A stretch of DNA of 55,177 bases from a virus (IMGVR_UViG_3300023175_000047:1-55177); one strand, 5' to 3'; positions 1 through 9,200 are shown, numbered from the stretch's first letter. Numbers and translations: made by a program. The notes: generated by a model not told the origin, from the sequence alone.

Positions 1-51
1 ATTACAATAAACGAGACCCTTGTCAATATATGTTTGAATTTGTTCAAGCAT
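1..51 (-). CDS. Leftward gene, 5' end only (17 codons in window)
   Basis: The complement reads ATG at 51-49 followed by an open frame to the left edge (MLEQIQTYIDKGLVYCN). It is preceded by a clear Shine-Dalgarno sequence (AGGAG, six bases before the ATG) and by a near-consensus sigma70 promoter at 73-101. The start is therefore well supported although only 17 residues are visible. The product cannot be recognised from so short a piece. The sigma70-type promoter suggests an early or middle gene, in contrast to the structural genes to the right. Confidence 0.75.
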   Translation of the reverse strand, partial: MLEQIQTYIDKGLVYCN

Positions 52-63
52 TTTATTCTCCTA

Positions 64-71
64 TATAAATA
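64..71 (+). promoter_or_regulatory. T4-type late promoter octamer TATAAATA
   Basis: Exact match to the T4 late-promoter element TATAAATA. It faces right, with a predicted start near 77, 18 bases before the ATG of the small ORF at 95. It lies inside the leader/start region of the opposing sigma70 promoter at 73-101, so the two would interfere. It could be a chance match in AT-rich DNA. Confidence 0.45.
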
Positions 72-72
72 C

Positions 73-101
73 ATCATACACAATTTCACCGAAAATGTCA
101 A
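73..101 (-). promoter_or_regulatory. Sigma70-type promoter for the leftward gene at 1-51
   Basis: On the complement, TTGACA (101-96) is followed by exactly 17 bases and TATGAT (78-73). The -35 is perfect and the -10 has one mismatch to TATAAT. A T-run (complement of 105-110) lies just upstream of the -35. The predicted start is near 66, giving a leader of about 15 bases that contains the AGGAG ribosome site. It closely resembles the promoter at 1264-1291 (same TTGACATTT and TATGAT). Confidence 0.75.
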
Positions 102-301
102 GCGAAAAAACGAATATGAAATACTTTGAAACTTCAATGCAACTAGCAAAAAGTTTGCTATATAACATGCCAAAGGAGCAGTTTGAAAATGAGTTCGACT
201 CAGACGCCGTCGAAGTTCTACAATTTTGTGTTTTCGGAGTTGAGCCTAAAACAGAGGACACTCCAAAGTTAGAGTATAAAGATATAAAATATATTGAGTG
301 A
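95..301 (+). CDS. Small acidic protein, unknown function
   Basis: A 68-residue product, acidic and largely helical in appearance, with two Met-rich/Glu-rich segments; no family recognised. In favour: a TATAAATA octamer 24 bases upstream of the start, a stop only two bases from the convergent stop of the gene at 304-708, and natural amino-acid use. Against: no Shine-Dalgarno before the ATG at 95 (or before the in-frame ATG at 116), and the start overlaps the -35 box of the leftward sigma70 promoter. The competing minus-strand ORF over 61-261 has Ser/Cys/Phe-rich shadow composition and would contain that promoter, so this strand is preferred. Confidence 0.5.
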   Translation: MSSEKTNMKYFETSMQLAKSLLYNMPKEQFENEFDSDAVEVLQFCVFGVEPKTEDTPKLEYKDIKYIE

Positions 302-303
302 GA

Positions 304-708
304 TTATTCTCGGTGTTCGTGGAACCAGCCGAGGGATGCGAAGTCTTTACGAATTTCGTTTGAAACATATCCTTCTGAGATGGGTGTAGGCACACCATCT
401 ATCATCACTGTATCATCGTCCATATAGCAGTAGAAATTTAAATAATCTTCGCCTTTTCCTCTCAAATCAGCCACAACACCACCTGCTTCACGGAACGACC
501 AGGTCGCTTCTTGACTATTCTTTTTCCACACGTTATTGCAAAGTGCCAAATAAAAGTAGTCGGCATATTTCTGATCCTCAAGTTTCTTTGAGATGCTAAC
601 GGAGTTATAAAAATCAACCATAAATTGTCTCTTTGCTCCAGCAGTTTGCGAAGCTTTATAATTTGACACGTCGATACCTGATCCCATGGGACCACCATTT
701 GATGACAT
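304..708 (-). CDS. Conserved-looking hypothetical phage protein (134 aa)
   Basis: The start is fixed by a perfect AAGGAGG (719-713 on the complement) four bases before the ATG. Upstream is a late-promoter-like octamer (TCTAAATA, 742-735). The 134-residue product has a flexible Gly/Ser/Asn-rich N-terminus (MSSNGGPMGSG), a helical centre with many Tyr/Phe, and an acidic turn YMDDDTVMIDG near residues 95-105. No signal peptide or membrane segment is visible. I do not recognise the family. The late-type promoter and position next to neck and tail genes suggest a minor virion or assembly role, but this is inference. Confidence 0.75.
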   Translation of the reverse strand: MSSNGGPMGSGIDVSNYKASQTAGAKRQFMVDFYNSVSISKKLEDQKYADYFYLALCNNVWKKNSQEATWSFREAGGVVADLRGKGEDYLNFYCYMDDDTVMIDGVPTPISEGYVSNEIRKDFASLGWFHEHRE

Positions 709-734
709 AATTCCTCCTTCAAATAATTTTCTTA

Positions 735-742
735 TATTTAGA
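735..742 (-). promoter_or_regulatory. Probable late promoter (TCTAAATA) for 304-708
   Basis: On the complement, TCTAAATA differs from the T4 late element TATAAATA at one base. The predicted start near 729 would give a leader of about 20 bases holding the strong AAGGAGG ribosome site. Spacing fits the other late octamers in the window. Confidence 0.4.
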
Positions 743-755
743 CTTTAACCAGAAA

Positions 756-779
756 CGCCCTGGGATTTCTCCCAAGGCG
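756..779 (-). terminator. Stem-loop terminator after gene 787-1197
   Basis: Arms 756-765 and 770-779 form a 10-base-pair G+C-rich stem (one G-U pair on the leftward transcript) with a GAAA tetraloop on the complement. It begins seven bases after the stop of the 787-1197 gene and is followed by TTTCT. The GAAA loop and position suggest a leftward terminator that insulates the next gene, although the U-run is weak. Confidence 0.65.
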
Positions 780-786
780 CATTCAC

Positions 787-1197
787 TCAGACTTCAACAG
801 AGTCTTCCACCCGCCGATTGATATGAGATGTGTGAAACTCACCACTGTCAAAGCGAACAAGCAACTCAGCCAGAGCATCGTTTGAATTTGAACGAATCTC
901 TTCTAAGGTTGCGTCCAAATCAGCAGCAGCCTTTGAGCGCAGATTGCGAAGATTCGCCTCAAGGTCAGACGATTTCATGGCTTGCTCAGTTGTCTCACCC
1001 GCAGCACGGTTCAGAATCGCATTTCGAAACTTCGTGCGAGCCGCAATGATTTCAACATCAAGAATGTTGCGACTGTCTTGCCGAGCCTCACGAATCTTGT
1101 TGTTCAAGCGAACACGAACAACCTTCAGAATATGGCGCTCAGTGACCTTCTTGACATTCAGGACATCAGCAAGCAATGATTTTGAAACAGATGACAT
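787..1197 (-). CDS. Helical/coiled-coil protein, unknown function, moron-like unit
   Basis: The 136-residue product is almost entirely charged helix (alternating Arg/Glu/Ala/Leu, few aromatics) and probably forms a coiled coil or bundle; it has no signal or membrane segment. The start follows a strong ribosome site (AAAGGAG, complement of 1204-1210). The gene has its own near-perfect sigma70 promoter (1264-1291), an A-tract-rich upstream region and its own stem-loop terminator (756-779). Its base composition is unlike the neighbours: two 60-base lines counted by hand give 27 and 31 G+C, against 18 in a typical line of the DUF4815 gene. These are marks of a recently acquired, independently transcribed gene. 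I do not recognise a family; a DNA-binding or inhibitor role is possible but unproven. Confidence 0.8.
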   Translation of the reverse strand: MSSVSKSLLADVLNVKKVTERHILKVVRVRLNNKIREARQDSRNILDVEIIAARTKFRNAILNRAAGETTEQAMKSSDLEANLRNLRSKAAADLDATLEEIRSNSNDALAELLVRFDSGEFHTSHINRRVEDSVEV

Positions 1198-1255
1198 AGT
1201 GTGTCTCCTTTGGAGATTGTTTTCTCATGAGTCGCTGAATTGCTTCTCACTCAAC

Positions 1256-1268
1256 ATGATCAGATCAT
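1256..1268. promoter_or_regulatory. Palindromic operator-like site over -10 and start of the 1264-1291 promoter
   Basis: ATGATC-A-GATCAT is a perfect 6-1-6 inverted repeat. It covers most of the -10 hexamer (1264-1269) and the predicted transcription start (about 1257), where a repressor would block the polymerase. It also holds two GATC sites that a Dam-type methylase could modify. No nearby repressor gene is evident, so a host regulator would be needed. Confidence 0.4.
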
Positions 1269-1291
1269 AGCACACTGGTCAGAAATGTCAA
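1264..1291 (-). promoter_or_regulatory. Strong sigma70 promoter for gene 787-1197
   Basis: On the complement, TTGACA (1291-1286), a 16-base spacer and TATGAT (1269-1264). The -10 is preceded by TGC, an extended -10. Directly upstream are two A-runs (1294-1301 and 1303-1310 as T-runs on the plus strand), which look like an UP element. Leader of about 60 bases to the ATG at 1197. Confidence 0.8.
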
Positions 1292-1380
1292 GGGTTTTTT
1301 TTATTTTTTTTCGAGAATGCTCGACGGTTTTTCGTCTTCGGTCGGTTTTTCCGGCGTCGACGGTTTTTTCGGCGGGGGTC
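1292..1380 (-). promoter_or_regulatory. A-tract upstream (UP-element-like, probably curved) region
   Basis: Read leftward this stretch has five A-runs of 5 to 8 bases, with starts at offsets of roughly 0, 19, 37, 58 and 67. Several are embedded in a repeated GAAAAACCG(A/T)C context. A-runs about two helix turns apart bend DNA, and the two nearest the -35 are placed like an UP element. No gene is seen here; the rightward ORF covering it is judged a shadow. Together with 1198-1291 and 1381-1564 this accounts for the only gene-free stretch longer than 300 bases in the window. Confidence 0.5.
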
Positions 1381-1434
1381 CTGAGACAAATTCACCGCCT
1401 GTCCTCTGCCAAGCATCTGAATTTTCTTGGGGAT

Positions 1435-1462
1435 TTGGTCTTCTTGGGTCTTGTGGTATCAT
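1435..1462 (+). promoter_or_regulatory. Possible sigma70 promoter for the HNH endonuclease gene
   Basis: TTGGTC (1435-1440), 16 bases, TATCAT (1457-1462), with TGG before the -10 as an extended -10. Both hexamers are imperfect. It points toward the endonuclease gene at 1565 and is the best candidate in the leader. Confidence 0.3.
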
Positions 1463-1506
1463 AATTCAGCCGATCTAAATTTGATATATATGCATTAACA
1501 AGAACA

Positions 1507-1527
1507 GAGAATGTTGGTAGCATTCTC
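1507..1527 (+). other. Stem-loop in the leader of the HNH gene
   Basis: GAGAATG (1507-1513) and CATTCTC (1521-1527) form a perfect 7-base-pair stem with a 7-base loop (TTGGTAG). It lies 27 bases before the GGAG of the endonuclease gene. There is no following T-run, so it is not a terminator. Leader structures that damp translation are known for phage homing-endonuclease genes, but this one does not cover the ribosome site. Confidence 0.4.
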
Positions 1528-1564
1528 CGCCCTCTAAACACAACCTGCTGAAAAGGAGCAAGTC

Positions 1565-2224
1565 ATGTCTGAATGTATTTATCATCGCCACCATATCATC
1601 CCTCGCCACGCTGGCGGAACTGACGATCCCTCAAACATTGTAGAACTAACCATTGAAGAACACGCCGAGGCTCATCGCTTGCTGTATGAGGAACACGGCC
1701 GTTGGCAAGACAAAGTTGCTTGGCGGGCTCTTTCTGGTCAAATTGATAAAGATGAGATTACAGCCGAAGCGAGACGAGAAGCCGGCAAAAAACGAAGAGG
1801 CAAATCAATACACTCGGAAGAATCAAGAGCAAAGATTCGTGCTGCTATGAAAGAAAGATATAAAGATAAAACAGAAAACCCAATGTATGGTAAAACTCAT
1901 TCAGAAGAAACCAAAGCAAAGATTAGTGCGTCAAATAAAGGTAGAGTTAAATCAGAAGAAGAAAGAGCAAATATAAGTGCTGCGATGACGGGAAAGAAAC
2001 TTTCAGAGGAAACTAAAGCAAAGCTTAGTGCTTTCAATAAAGGCAAGAAAAGGGGACCTCGTTCTGAAGAAACGAAAGCAAAGATTAGTGCATCTCGTAA
2101 GGGTAAAAAATTTTCAGACGAACATAAAGCAAATCTAAGTGCGGCGCATAAAGGCAAGAAAAGGGGACCGCGGTCAGAGGAAACTAAAGCAAAGATAAGT
2201 GCGGCCCGTAGGAGTCAACATTAG
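1565..2224 (+). CDS. HNH homing endonuclease with NUMOD3 repeats
   Basis: A free-standing DNA endonuclease of the HNH/NUMOD3 type. The N-terminal 45 residues carry the nuclease core: HRHHIIP (residues 7-13), GGTDD, N24 and HAEAH (33-37), giving the His-His/Asn/His metal site. Residues 80-219 are about seven copies of a 16-20-residue basic motif, S-E-E-T-K-A-K-I-S-A-x-x-K-G-K, the NUMOD3-type DNA-reading module. The start follows AAAAGGAG. The gene lies on the opposite strand to both neighbours and its stop shares four bases with the stop of the gp13 gene (2221-2224), the compact placing expected of an intron-less mobile gene that has landed at a gene boundary. Its 5' half is richer in G+C than the phage average. 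Likely role: cutting the corresponding site in competing phages and copying itself and nearby DNA. Confidence 0.9.
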   Translation: MSECIYHRHHIIPRHAGGTDDPSNIVELTIEEHAEAHRLLYEEHGRWQDKVAWRALSGQIDKDEITAEARREAGKKRRGKSIHSEESRAKIRAAMKERYKDKTENPMYGKTHSEETKAKISASNKGRVKSEEERANISAAMTGKKLSEETKAKLSAFNKGKKRGPRSEETKAKISASRKGKKFSDEHKANLSAAHKGKKRGPRSEETKAKISAARRSQH

Positions 2225-3135
2225 CCAATGACAAATCCGAGAGGCTCGTAGTAGAAATCGGACAATTCTTGTCTCATCTTCTCCATCTCCATTTGAGCTT
2301 CTTGCTTCATTTCTGAACCATTGAGTTGAACACCACCAGGTAAAGCAAGGACTCCAAACTTGCTGATATTTTGTCCCCATTGATATTTGACTTTTTGAAC
2401 ATAATACTCTTTCAACCAGCGGTCATTATAAATTCCTTTTGCTTCTTCTGGGTCTAGCAGTTTGTAAGCTTCCAAAATAATGAAATCACCGACTCTTGCA
2501 TCAGGTCTTGTTGTCTGATAACCACCATTAAGCTGTGATTCAAACTGAATATTGAAATTTTCTTGGTCATTTGGATCATCATTTTCATTCAACACTTCAC
2601 CATCAGGTAGCTCAGTTAAAATATTTGATTCAAAGAATTCTTTGGGTCCCCAGTTCCAGTCTATGTAGAGCCGATTGCTGTAACGTTTATATCGAATATC
2701 GTGCTTTGTATTTAAAAGCAAGTCAATTGTTGAAGCATATTGCCTAAATAGCACATATGACGTTAAATCTATGGGAGCAAAACCGCCTATGCCTCCATTG
2801 ACACCATTGTTCATCATCATGGTAAATATATCGAAAGGTAATTGGGAAAACGCATCATCTACTCGTCCCATCATTAGATGAGATGCGGGAATCAATTTTT
2901 CAATACCAATGATACGACTACCATCAATTGGAATCCATTGATTGTAGACATCTTCTTCAGTAATTTGATAACGCAAATAGGTTCGTTCATTTGCTTCAAG
3001 ATTAAATTCTTGAAATAATTCTAAAGAATCATCTAAGCGGTCTTCAAGTTGTTCTTCGGTAACATTCACTTGAATCATTGGATGTCCGAGTGCACGAAGA
3101 GACCAGTTTATTAAATCTTCTCTTGATTTGATCAT
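2221..3135 (-). CDS. 13: Neck protein, T4 gp13-like
   Basis: The 304-residue product is close to the 309 residues of T4 gp13, the ring protein that closes the head portal and accepts the tail. The N-terminus (LINWSLRALGHPMIQVNVTEEQ, then LEDRLDDSLELFQEF) has the helix pattern of this family. The C-terminus also fits: KYQWGQNISKFG, then GGVQLNG and a helix of Met/Gln/Glu ending YYEPLGFVIG. It runs leftward from a TATAAATA late octamer (3184-3177), as expected of a capsid/neck gene, and diverges from the DUF4815 gene. The ribosome site is weak (AGCTCC before the ATG). In T4 gene 14 follows gene 13; here the HNH gene lies at that border and no gp14 is visible in the window. Confidence 0.8.
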   Translation of the reverse strand: MIKSREDLINWSLRALGHPMIQVNVTEEQLEDRLDDSLELFQEFNLEANERTYLRYQITEEDVYNQWIPIDGSRIIGIEKLIPASHLMMGRVDDAFSQLPFDIFTMMMNNGVNGGIGGFAPIDLTSYVLFRQYASTIDLLLNTKHDIRYKRYSNRLYIDWNWGPKEFFESNILTELPDGEVLNENDDPNDQENFNIQFESQLNGGYQTTRPDARVGDFIILEAYKLLDPEEAKGIYNDRWLKEYYVQKVKYQWGQNISKFGVLALPGGVQLNGSEMKQEAQMEMEKMRQELSDFYYEPLGFVIG

Positions 3136-3176
3136 GGAGCTATTTGTAGTAGAATGTTTTAATCATTTGTTTTCTA

Positions 3177-3184
3177 TATTTATA
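3177..3184 (-). promoter_or_regulatory. T4-type late promoter for the gp13-like gene
   Basis: TATAAATA on the complement, an exact match to the T4 late element. The predicted start near 3171 gives a leader of about 36 bases to the ATG at 3135. Confidence 0.65.
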
Positions 3185-3196
3185 CTAAATTTGTTT

Positions 3197-3204
3197 CATA
3201 AATA
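3197..3204 (+). promoter_or_regulatory. Probable late promoter for the DUF4815 gene and the rightward operon
   Basis: CATAAATA, one base from the T4 late element, facing right with a predicted start near 3210 and a leader of about 47 bases to the ATG at 3257. It stands back to back with the leftward octamer at 3177-3184, separated by 12 bases. Confidence 0.5.
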
Positions 3205-3256
3205 AAAAGAACCCCCTCATATCCGATTGCTATATTCTGAATAAAGGAACTTTTAG

Positions 3257-6200
3257 ATGGCTAACTATAAAACTTTAGAAAATGAAATTGGGAATAGTCC
3301 TTATTTTATCAAAGATCCAGGACTTGCTTTTTCTCAGATTTTATTCAAACCAGGATATCCTCTTCAGTCCGCAGAACTCATTACTCTTCAAAATATAATC
3401 AATGAACAAATTCGAAGATTTGGTCGGCATATTTTCAAAGAAGGTTCAATTGTTCATTTAGAGAAAGGATTGAGTAGTGAATCTGAATGTTTATTATTTG
3501 AGTTAGATGACCTTGCTCAAGGTATTAAAGTTAAGAATGGGGATCGAATTACTTTTCGTGTTAATGGAACTAATTTATTGAACAGTTTCGGTTCAGCAGA
3601 TTTCACAGCCGTCGAACTCAAAAATTCTTTTATAGATCAAGATGATGGAGGAAATAACATTGTATATCCTAATCTCTTAGCAATTGAAGAAAACGTAGCA
3701 TTTCCTGATCCTGGTCCTGGTGTTACTGTTGAAGTTTATGTAGGGTATGGTGCTGGAACACTGCTTGGAACATTATTACAAAATCAGCCAAAAATAGGAA
3801 GATTCTGTTCAATTGGTAATGGTACTTTTTTTGTAGGTGGTTATTTTACGAACATCGCTGAACAATCAATGATTTATTGGTATGATGACCAACGAGAAAT
3901 CAATTGTGAACTTGGTGTTCAACTCACTTGGGAAATTGCTGATATTTCTCATCCTACTTTTGGTCAATTCTTATTTGATCCAGCAGAAAATGCTTTCAAT
4001 GAAAACTCTCCAGGTGCTGACCGACTAATCTTAAAGTTAGAACTTGCTCGTAAACCCTTGGGTTATAATCAATTAGAAAGCGATTGGAAGTTTATACCAC
4101 TTGTCAAGTATCAAGAAAATAAATTAATTTATCGTATCAAGTATCCAATTTATGCTGAACTTGGAGAAACACTCGCAAGAAGAACCTACGAAATCAATGG
4201 TAACTTTGTTGTTGATGAATTTCGTATGGAAACAGTTGAAGATGCTGCTCTAAAGGGCATACATCAAATATCAAATCGCAATGTGATTACACCAAATGAA
4301 GAAATATATTGGACAATCAATGGTCAAGGAACAAATTACAAAGATAAATTAGAAGTCGGAAACTATTTACTTTTTGGTGATTCAATTCGTTATAATCGTT
4401 TACTTCGAATCGAACAGATTGATGACAATTATAATATGATTGTCAGTGATATACATTATGATGACTATGATGATGAAGTCACGGGCGAACAAACACTTCA
4501 ACAAATGTGGGATTACTCAAATCCTTTTGAAATTTCTTTACGAGATGAAAGCAAACTCAACTACACAATTTTTGAAGGTCTTGCTTATGTCAAAGGTTGG
4601 CGTTATGAGAAAGAGTTTATTACAAAACTTCGTGACAACAAGGCAAGAGAAACTAAAATAGTTCCTGAAACAGTCTCACCAAATCGACACTATTTTGTTC
4701 TCAATTATGATGAGCATGGTTCATTTATACCAAATCAATATATCAATACAGAACATTTTATTGATTTTGAGAGACTCGAAGAAGTCGATTTACACTGTAC
4801 AGAAAATAAAGAATACTACGAACTCGACATCACAGACTTTGGATTTAACAGTTGGCTTCCTGGTTATTATACTGAAGACCATTTAGTTGAAATTGATAAT
4901 GCAGCATTTCGTTGTGTTGAAACTGGCACACACAAATATGAAATTTTAAAATATACAAAAAATGAATTGACTGGTATACCAAAAGATACCAGAGTTCATA
5001 CAATGAAAAGAACTGTAGGTCTAACAAACTATACAGCACAATATGAACTTGACCGTATTGAAAAGACTTTAGAAACACCATACACTATTGATGCGCCTTC
5101 AAATTATATGCCATCAATTAGTTCGACAAATAAAGCGAACACAACATTTGACGTAACAAAATCAATTGTTGAGTTTTCAAGAACAAGTGGTCGCTATGAC
5201 CTTGATTTTGCGAACAATGATTTTGTTGTTATTTCAAATTCAACGTTTTCAACATTTGGTCAAGTTGCAAATACACTTCCATTAACTGCAACAAATATTG
5301 AAATACGTACCTTCCCAGGTCTTTTTGAAGATGGTGGAGATTACCAAATCAAAAAACCAAGTGAAGAAGATTATCATAATTACCAATATAATTCAACAAA
5401 GATTGGAACTATTCGTTCAAACTCTGTAAGTTCAAATCATCCAGATCGATTCTATTTTTCTCATTTCAATTTATTCAAGGGTGATGTTACAAATGCTTTT
5501 GTTTTTAAAGTTGAAAATACAAATGAAGTGACTGTTCTTGACCTTCGCATTTCTTTTGCGAGTGATGTTTATAACAATATGACTTTGACTCATGCTTCAC
5601 AGGAATGGCCAATTACAGATTACAATGGTGATACTCAAACATTCACTCTTGGTAATGTAACTCTTTCAAATCCAATCAACTTTAGTCAAGGTGCTGTGAT
5701 TGGTATACGAGCAGAATTTAAAGATGTTCGCTCAATTGTGAAGACAAGATATCCTGATGGTAAGGAGTTCAAGGCAAATATTCGCCGAGATATGATAGAT
5801 TATCCAATGGTGAAAACACCAAATGGAACACAACAGAAATTCCGTCTATTGCTCAATGAAGGTGAGGGTGAAGTCAAAAGTGTAATGGTAGATTCAAATG
5901 CGTATGATATATTCCGTCAACATCTACTTACAGCAGGCTCACAAACGGATACATTTCATATCAATCTAACAACAGCAAATGTAGCAAATAATAATTTAGG
6001 AACTAAAACTCAAGTATATGCTGCGGATAATATACCTGACCCAGCTAACCTATCGAATATACTATACGCCAAAGGTGAAAATATTCCGATTGATTCTTCT
6101 ATAATCTCGGGTGGAAATCTTACACTTGTACTTAGAAAAGAAATTCCAGTTGGTTCAAAAATTATTGTTCATCTTGAAGTTACAGTCCAACAACCTCAGC

Positions 6201-9200
6201 TTCGTACAAAAGATTTACAAGAAGCATATGAAGATCGTTTTGATGTCGATGTTGATACAGCTACAGGTCTTTTCAGTACATCAAGCCGTAATCAATCGCT
6301 TCGTTCTTTTGAACTTACTCATAGTGACATCTATCGTGTAAGAAAAATTGAAATTGCTGCTGGTAAATCGGTAGTTGGTCTTGGTGCTGGTCAAGCAGTT
6401 GATATGACTCATTACTTTGACCTTGATACAGGTCAGAGAGAAACGCATTATGACCATGGAAGAATTAATCTAAAACCAAATTTAGAACTACCATCAATTG
6501 TTGGTGGAAGTTCAGTATATGGTTTTATTGTTACATATGATTATTTTAAACCTTCTGCTGGTCATTATTTTACTGTAAACAGTTACAAAGATATTCACTA
6601 TCGTAAAATTCCAACCTTCGTTGATCCAACAAATAAAAAGTTTCCTTTAAGAAATGTAATTGATTTCCGTCCTGTGAGACAACCCGCAGGCTCAACCTTT
6701 GAATATGATCAAGAAGTTGATTTCACAAGTGATAGTATTGATTTAGAATATGAATACTATTTGAATGAAGAAAAAATTATTTCAATTGAGGGGAACGGCT
6801 CAACAGAAATTGAAGTACAATTTGCTGACAAGAAAAATCATACTGAATCAGATTATCATATAAAACTTTATGATGTGAAAATACCAGCATACACATTTGA
6901 TTTCAATGATGTTGAATATAAAATGATTGACAATCGTAATTTTGAAATGTCAGATATCGCAAGACTTCAAAAGAGAATTGAAAATCTTGAAGACATTGCT
7001 CAATTGAATTCACTTGAACTTCAAACAATTCAAACAAAGCTTGTGAATTCAAATGGAGATCCAAGATATAAAAATGGCATGATTGTTGATATGTTTGCTG
7101 GATTTAACGTAGCGGATATCGATGAACCTGGGTTTGCTGCTTCAATTGATTTGTATAATATGAAAATGCATCCTAAATTCACATCAACAAATTTTCCATT
7201 GAAACTGGTATCAACTGTTTCATCTGCTTTCCCTACAGTCAATCGAAACATAGCTCACTTACCAATTACATCATTCAAAGAAATTGGCTCTCATGTACAG
7301 ACACATGGCAGTGCAAACCAAATAAAACTGAGTGCTGAATTTTTCTGGTATCGTGATGGTATTCTAACTCTACATCCTTTTTCTGAATCTTGGTACAGCC
7401 AAAACATTCCGGCTCAACCAAATACAAATGATGATAATCAATATAAAAATTGGAATGTACTTCAAGCAGATGCCCATGGTACTCAATGGTCAGAATGGGA
7501 TCATTATATCTTTGGACAAGAAACAGAAGATTCTACAGTCACTGTTCTCAATGCTACACTTTCTCAAAAAACTGGCCTGATGGTCAACAATAAAAATAAC
7601 ATTGAGAAAGTAATCAATCGTCGAAAAATTAACACTACATTGAATTATTATTCAAAAAACATTCGTGTAGGTTATGTCTTTCAAAGAGCATCTTCAGTAA
7701 CATCACAACATCACGCAACAGACATATATCGAATTGAATTAGGACATTCAGATACAGCCATTATACCATCTCAACATGAAGGCATGAGATTGTATTTTAA
7801 ACATTCAGGGACTTTAACTGAAGCAAAATTTAAAGCTCTGTATCAAGGCTTCGCAATTACGCAAACAATTGCTGGAACCGGAATTGCGAATGGTATTATT
7901 CAACACATTATTAAAGATACAACTGTTGCCACAAATCATTATTATCTGTATGTGACAAACATTGATGTTCATAAATTTGTTGCTGGTAGTCTCAATGAAT
8001 TAAATGGATCAATTGATGATGTTCATGATTTTTCAAATCAACTTGTTGATAATGAATTCCATGTTATATGTGGCGATTTTGAAATAGGCGAAAAAGATTA
8101 TCCTCTCAATTCTGTAATTGATGTTCGTATTGTAAATCCAGGAAACAGTACTGTTGAAGGTTCTTCAAAGTTTTATATGAGTGCACTTATTGAAACAATG
8201 ACAAGTCATTGTCAATCAATTCGTCCTGCTGTGAAAAAACTTTACAATCATGATCACGAAAGTAGTTACGCTCCTTATATTGATGATCGAACTTATAAAA
8301 TCAATAGTTCAATTCCAATACCTACAAGGTTACATCAACCTTTTGTAGTTGATCATTCAATGTTCCTTACGAGTGTATTGATACAATGTAAAAATGATTC
8401 GTCTGATATTCAAAGATTCACAGTAGCAATTCAACCAATCGTAAATGATTATGTCTCTCCTTCAATTGTTCTACCATTCAGTGAAGTTCGTGTTGATGTT
8501 CCTGCTAATTTTGATGGTATCAAAGATGTTCGTTTTGATATTCCTGTCTTTGTCACTTCAAACAAAGATTATGCTGTTGTAATTTTTTCAAATACCGGCC
8601 GTAATAGTGATGTTTTAAAGTTTTACACTGAATCAAGTTGGAATAATTCAACAGTATTTTATACCGATTGCTATACAGTTTCAAATACTGGTGTACCTCA
8701 ACAGCAAACTGATACCAAATTATCAATTAAGTTATACCACGCAGTCTTTGACACAACAAAGACTTATGAGATGTTCTTACACATGAAAGACCCAATGACT
8801 GCAGTTCATGCTGATTTGAGCCGATTGAATATGAGTACTTTAAATTTGGCAGATACAGACATTCGTTATTATTGGAAAGCTAGAAATTATGATTCACTTG
8901 TTCAAGATGCAGTTTCTGCTCCTGTATTAGCAAACAAAACAATTATTCATGATAAACGAAAAATCTTCTCTCAATTAGATTATGAAACTGTTGTTCATAT
9001 GAAGTCTTCAAATCCTTACTTCACACCAATGATTGATTTGGAAAGAGCATCAATTCTACCGATTGAACATGAAATCAACAACGGTGCGCTCAAACAAAAA
9101 CTGATATCTGGAAATGGTACAAGAACAGGAGCATTTACTGGAGATTTACGACTGATTGCTACTGAACAACCTCATTCAACATTAACTGATTATGATTATA

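Noticed and set aside
61-261. Minus-strand ORF of 66 residues opposite the 95-301 gene
   Set aside because: Ser/Cys/Phe-rich shadow composition, no ribosome site, and it would contain the sigma70 promoter of the gene at 1-51.
462-722. Minus-strand ORF of 86 residues in another frame of the 304-708 gene
   Set aside because: The 304-708 frame has the perfect AAGGAGG at the right distance and natural composition; this frame is its shadow.
1290-1312. Rightward terminator formed by the palindrome at 1256-1268 and the following T-runs
   Set aside because: The T-runs begin 26 bases after the palindrome and no rightward gene ends here; the promoter reading on the other strand is much stronger.
828-1464. 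Several rightward ORFs across the moron gene and the gap after it
   Set aside because: They oppose a gene with clear promoter, ribosome site and terminator; composition is biased and no ribosome sites precede them.
1897-2380. Minus-strand ORFs over the NUMOD3 repeats and the end of the neck gene
   Set aside because: Periodic Leu/Ala/Phe/Ser composition is the antisense image of the NUMOD3 repeats; no ribosome site.
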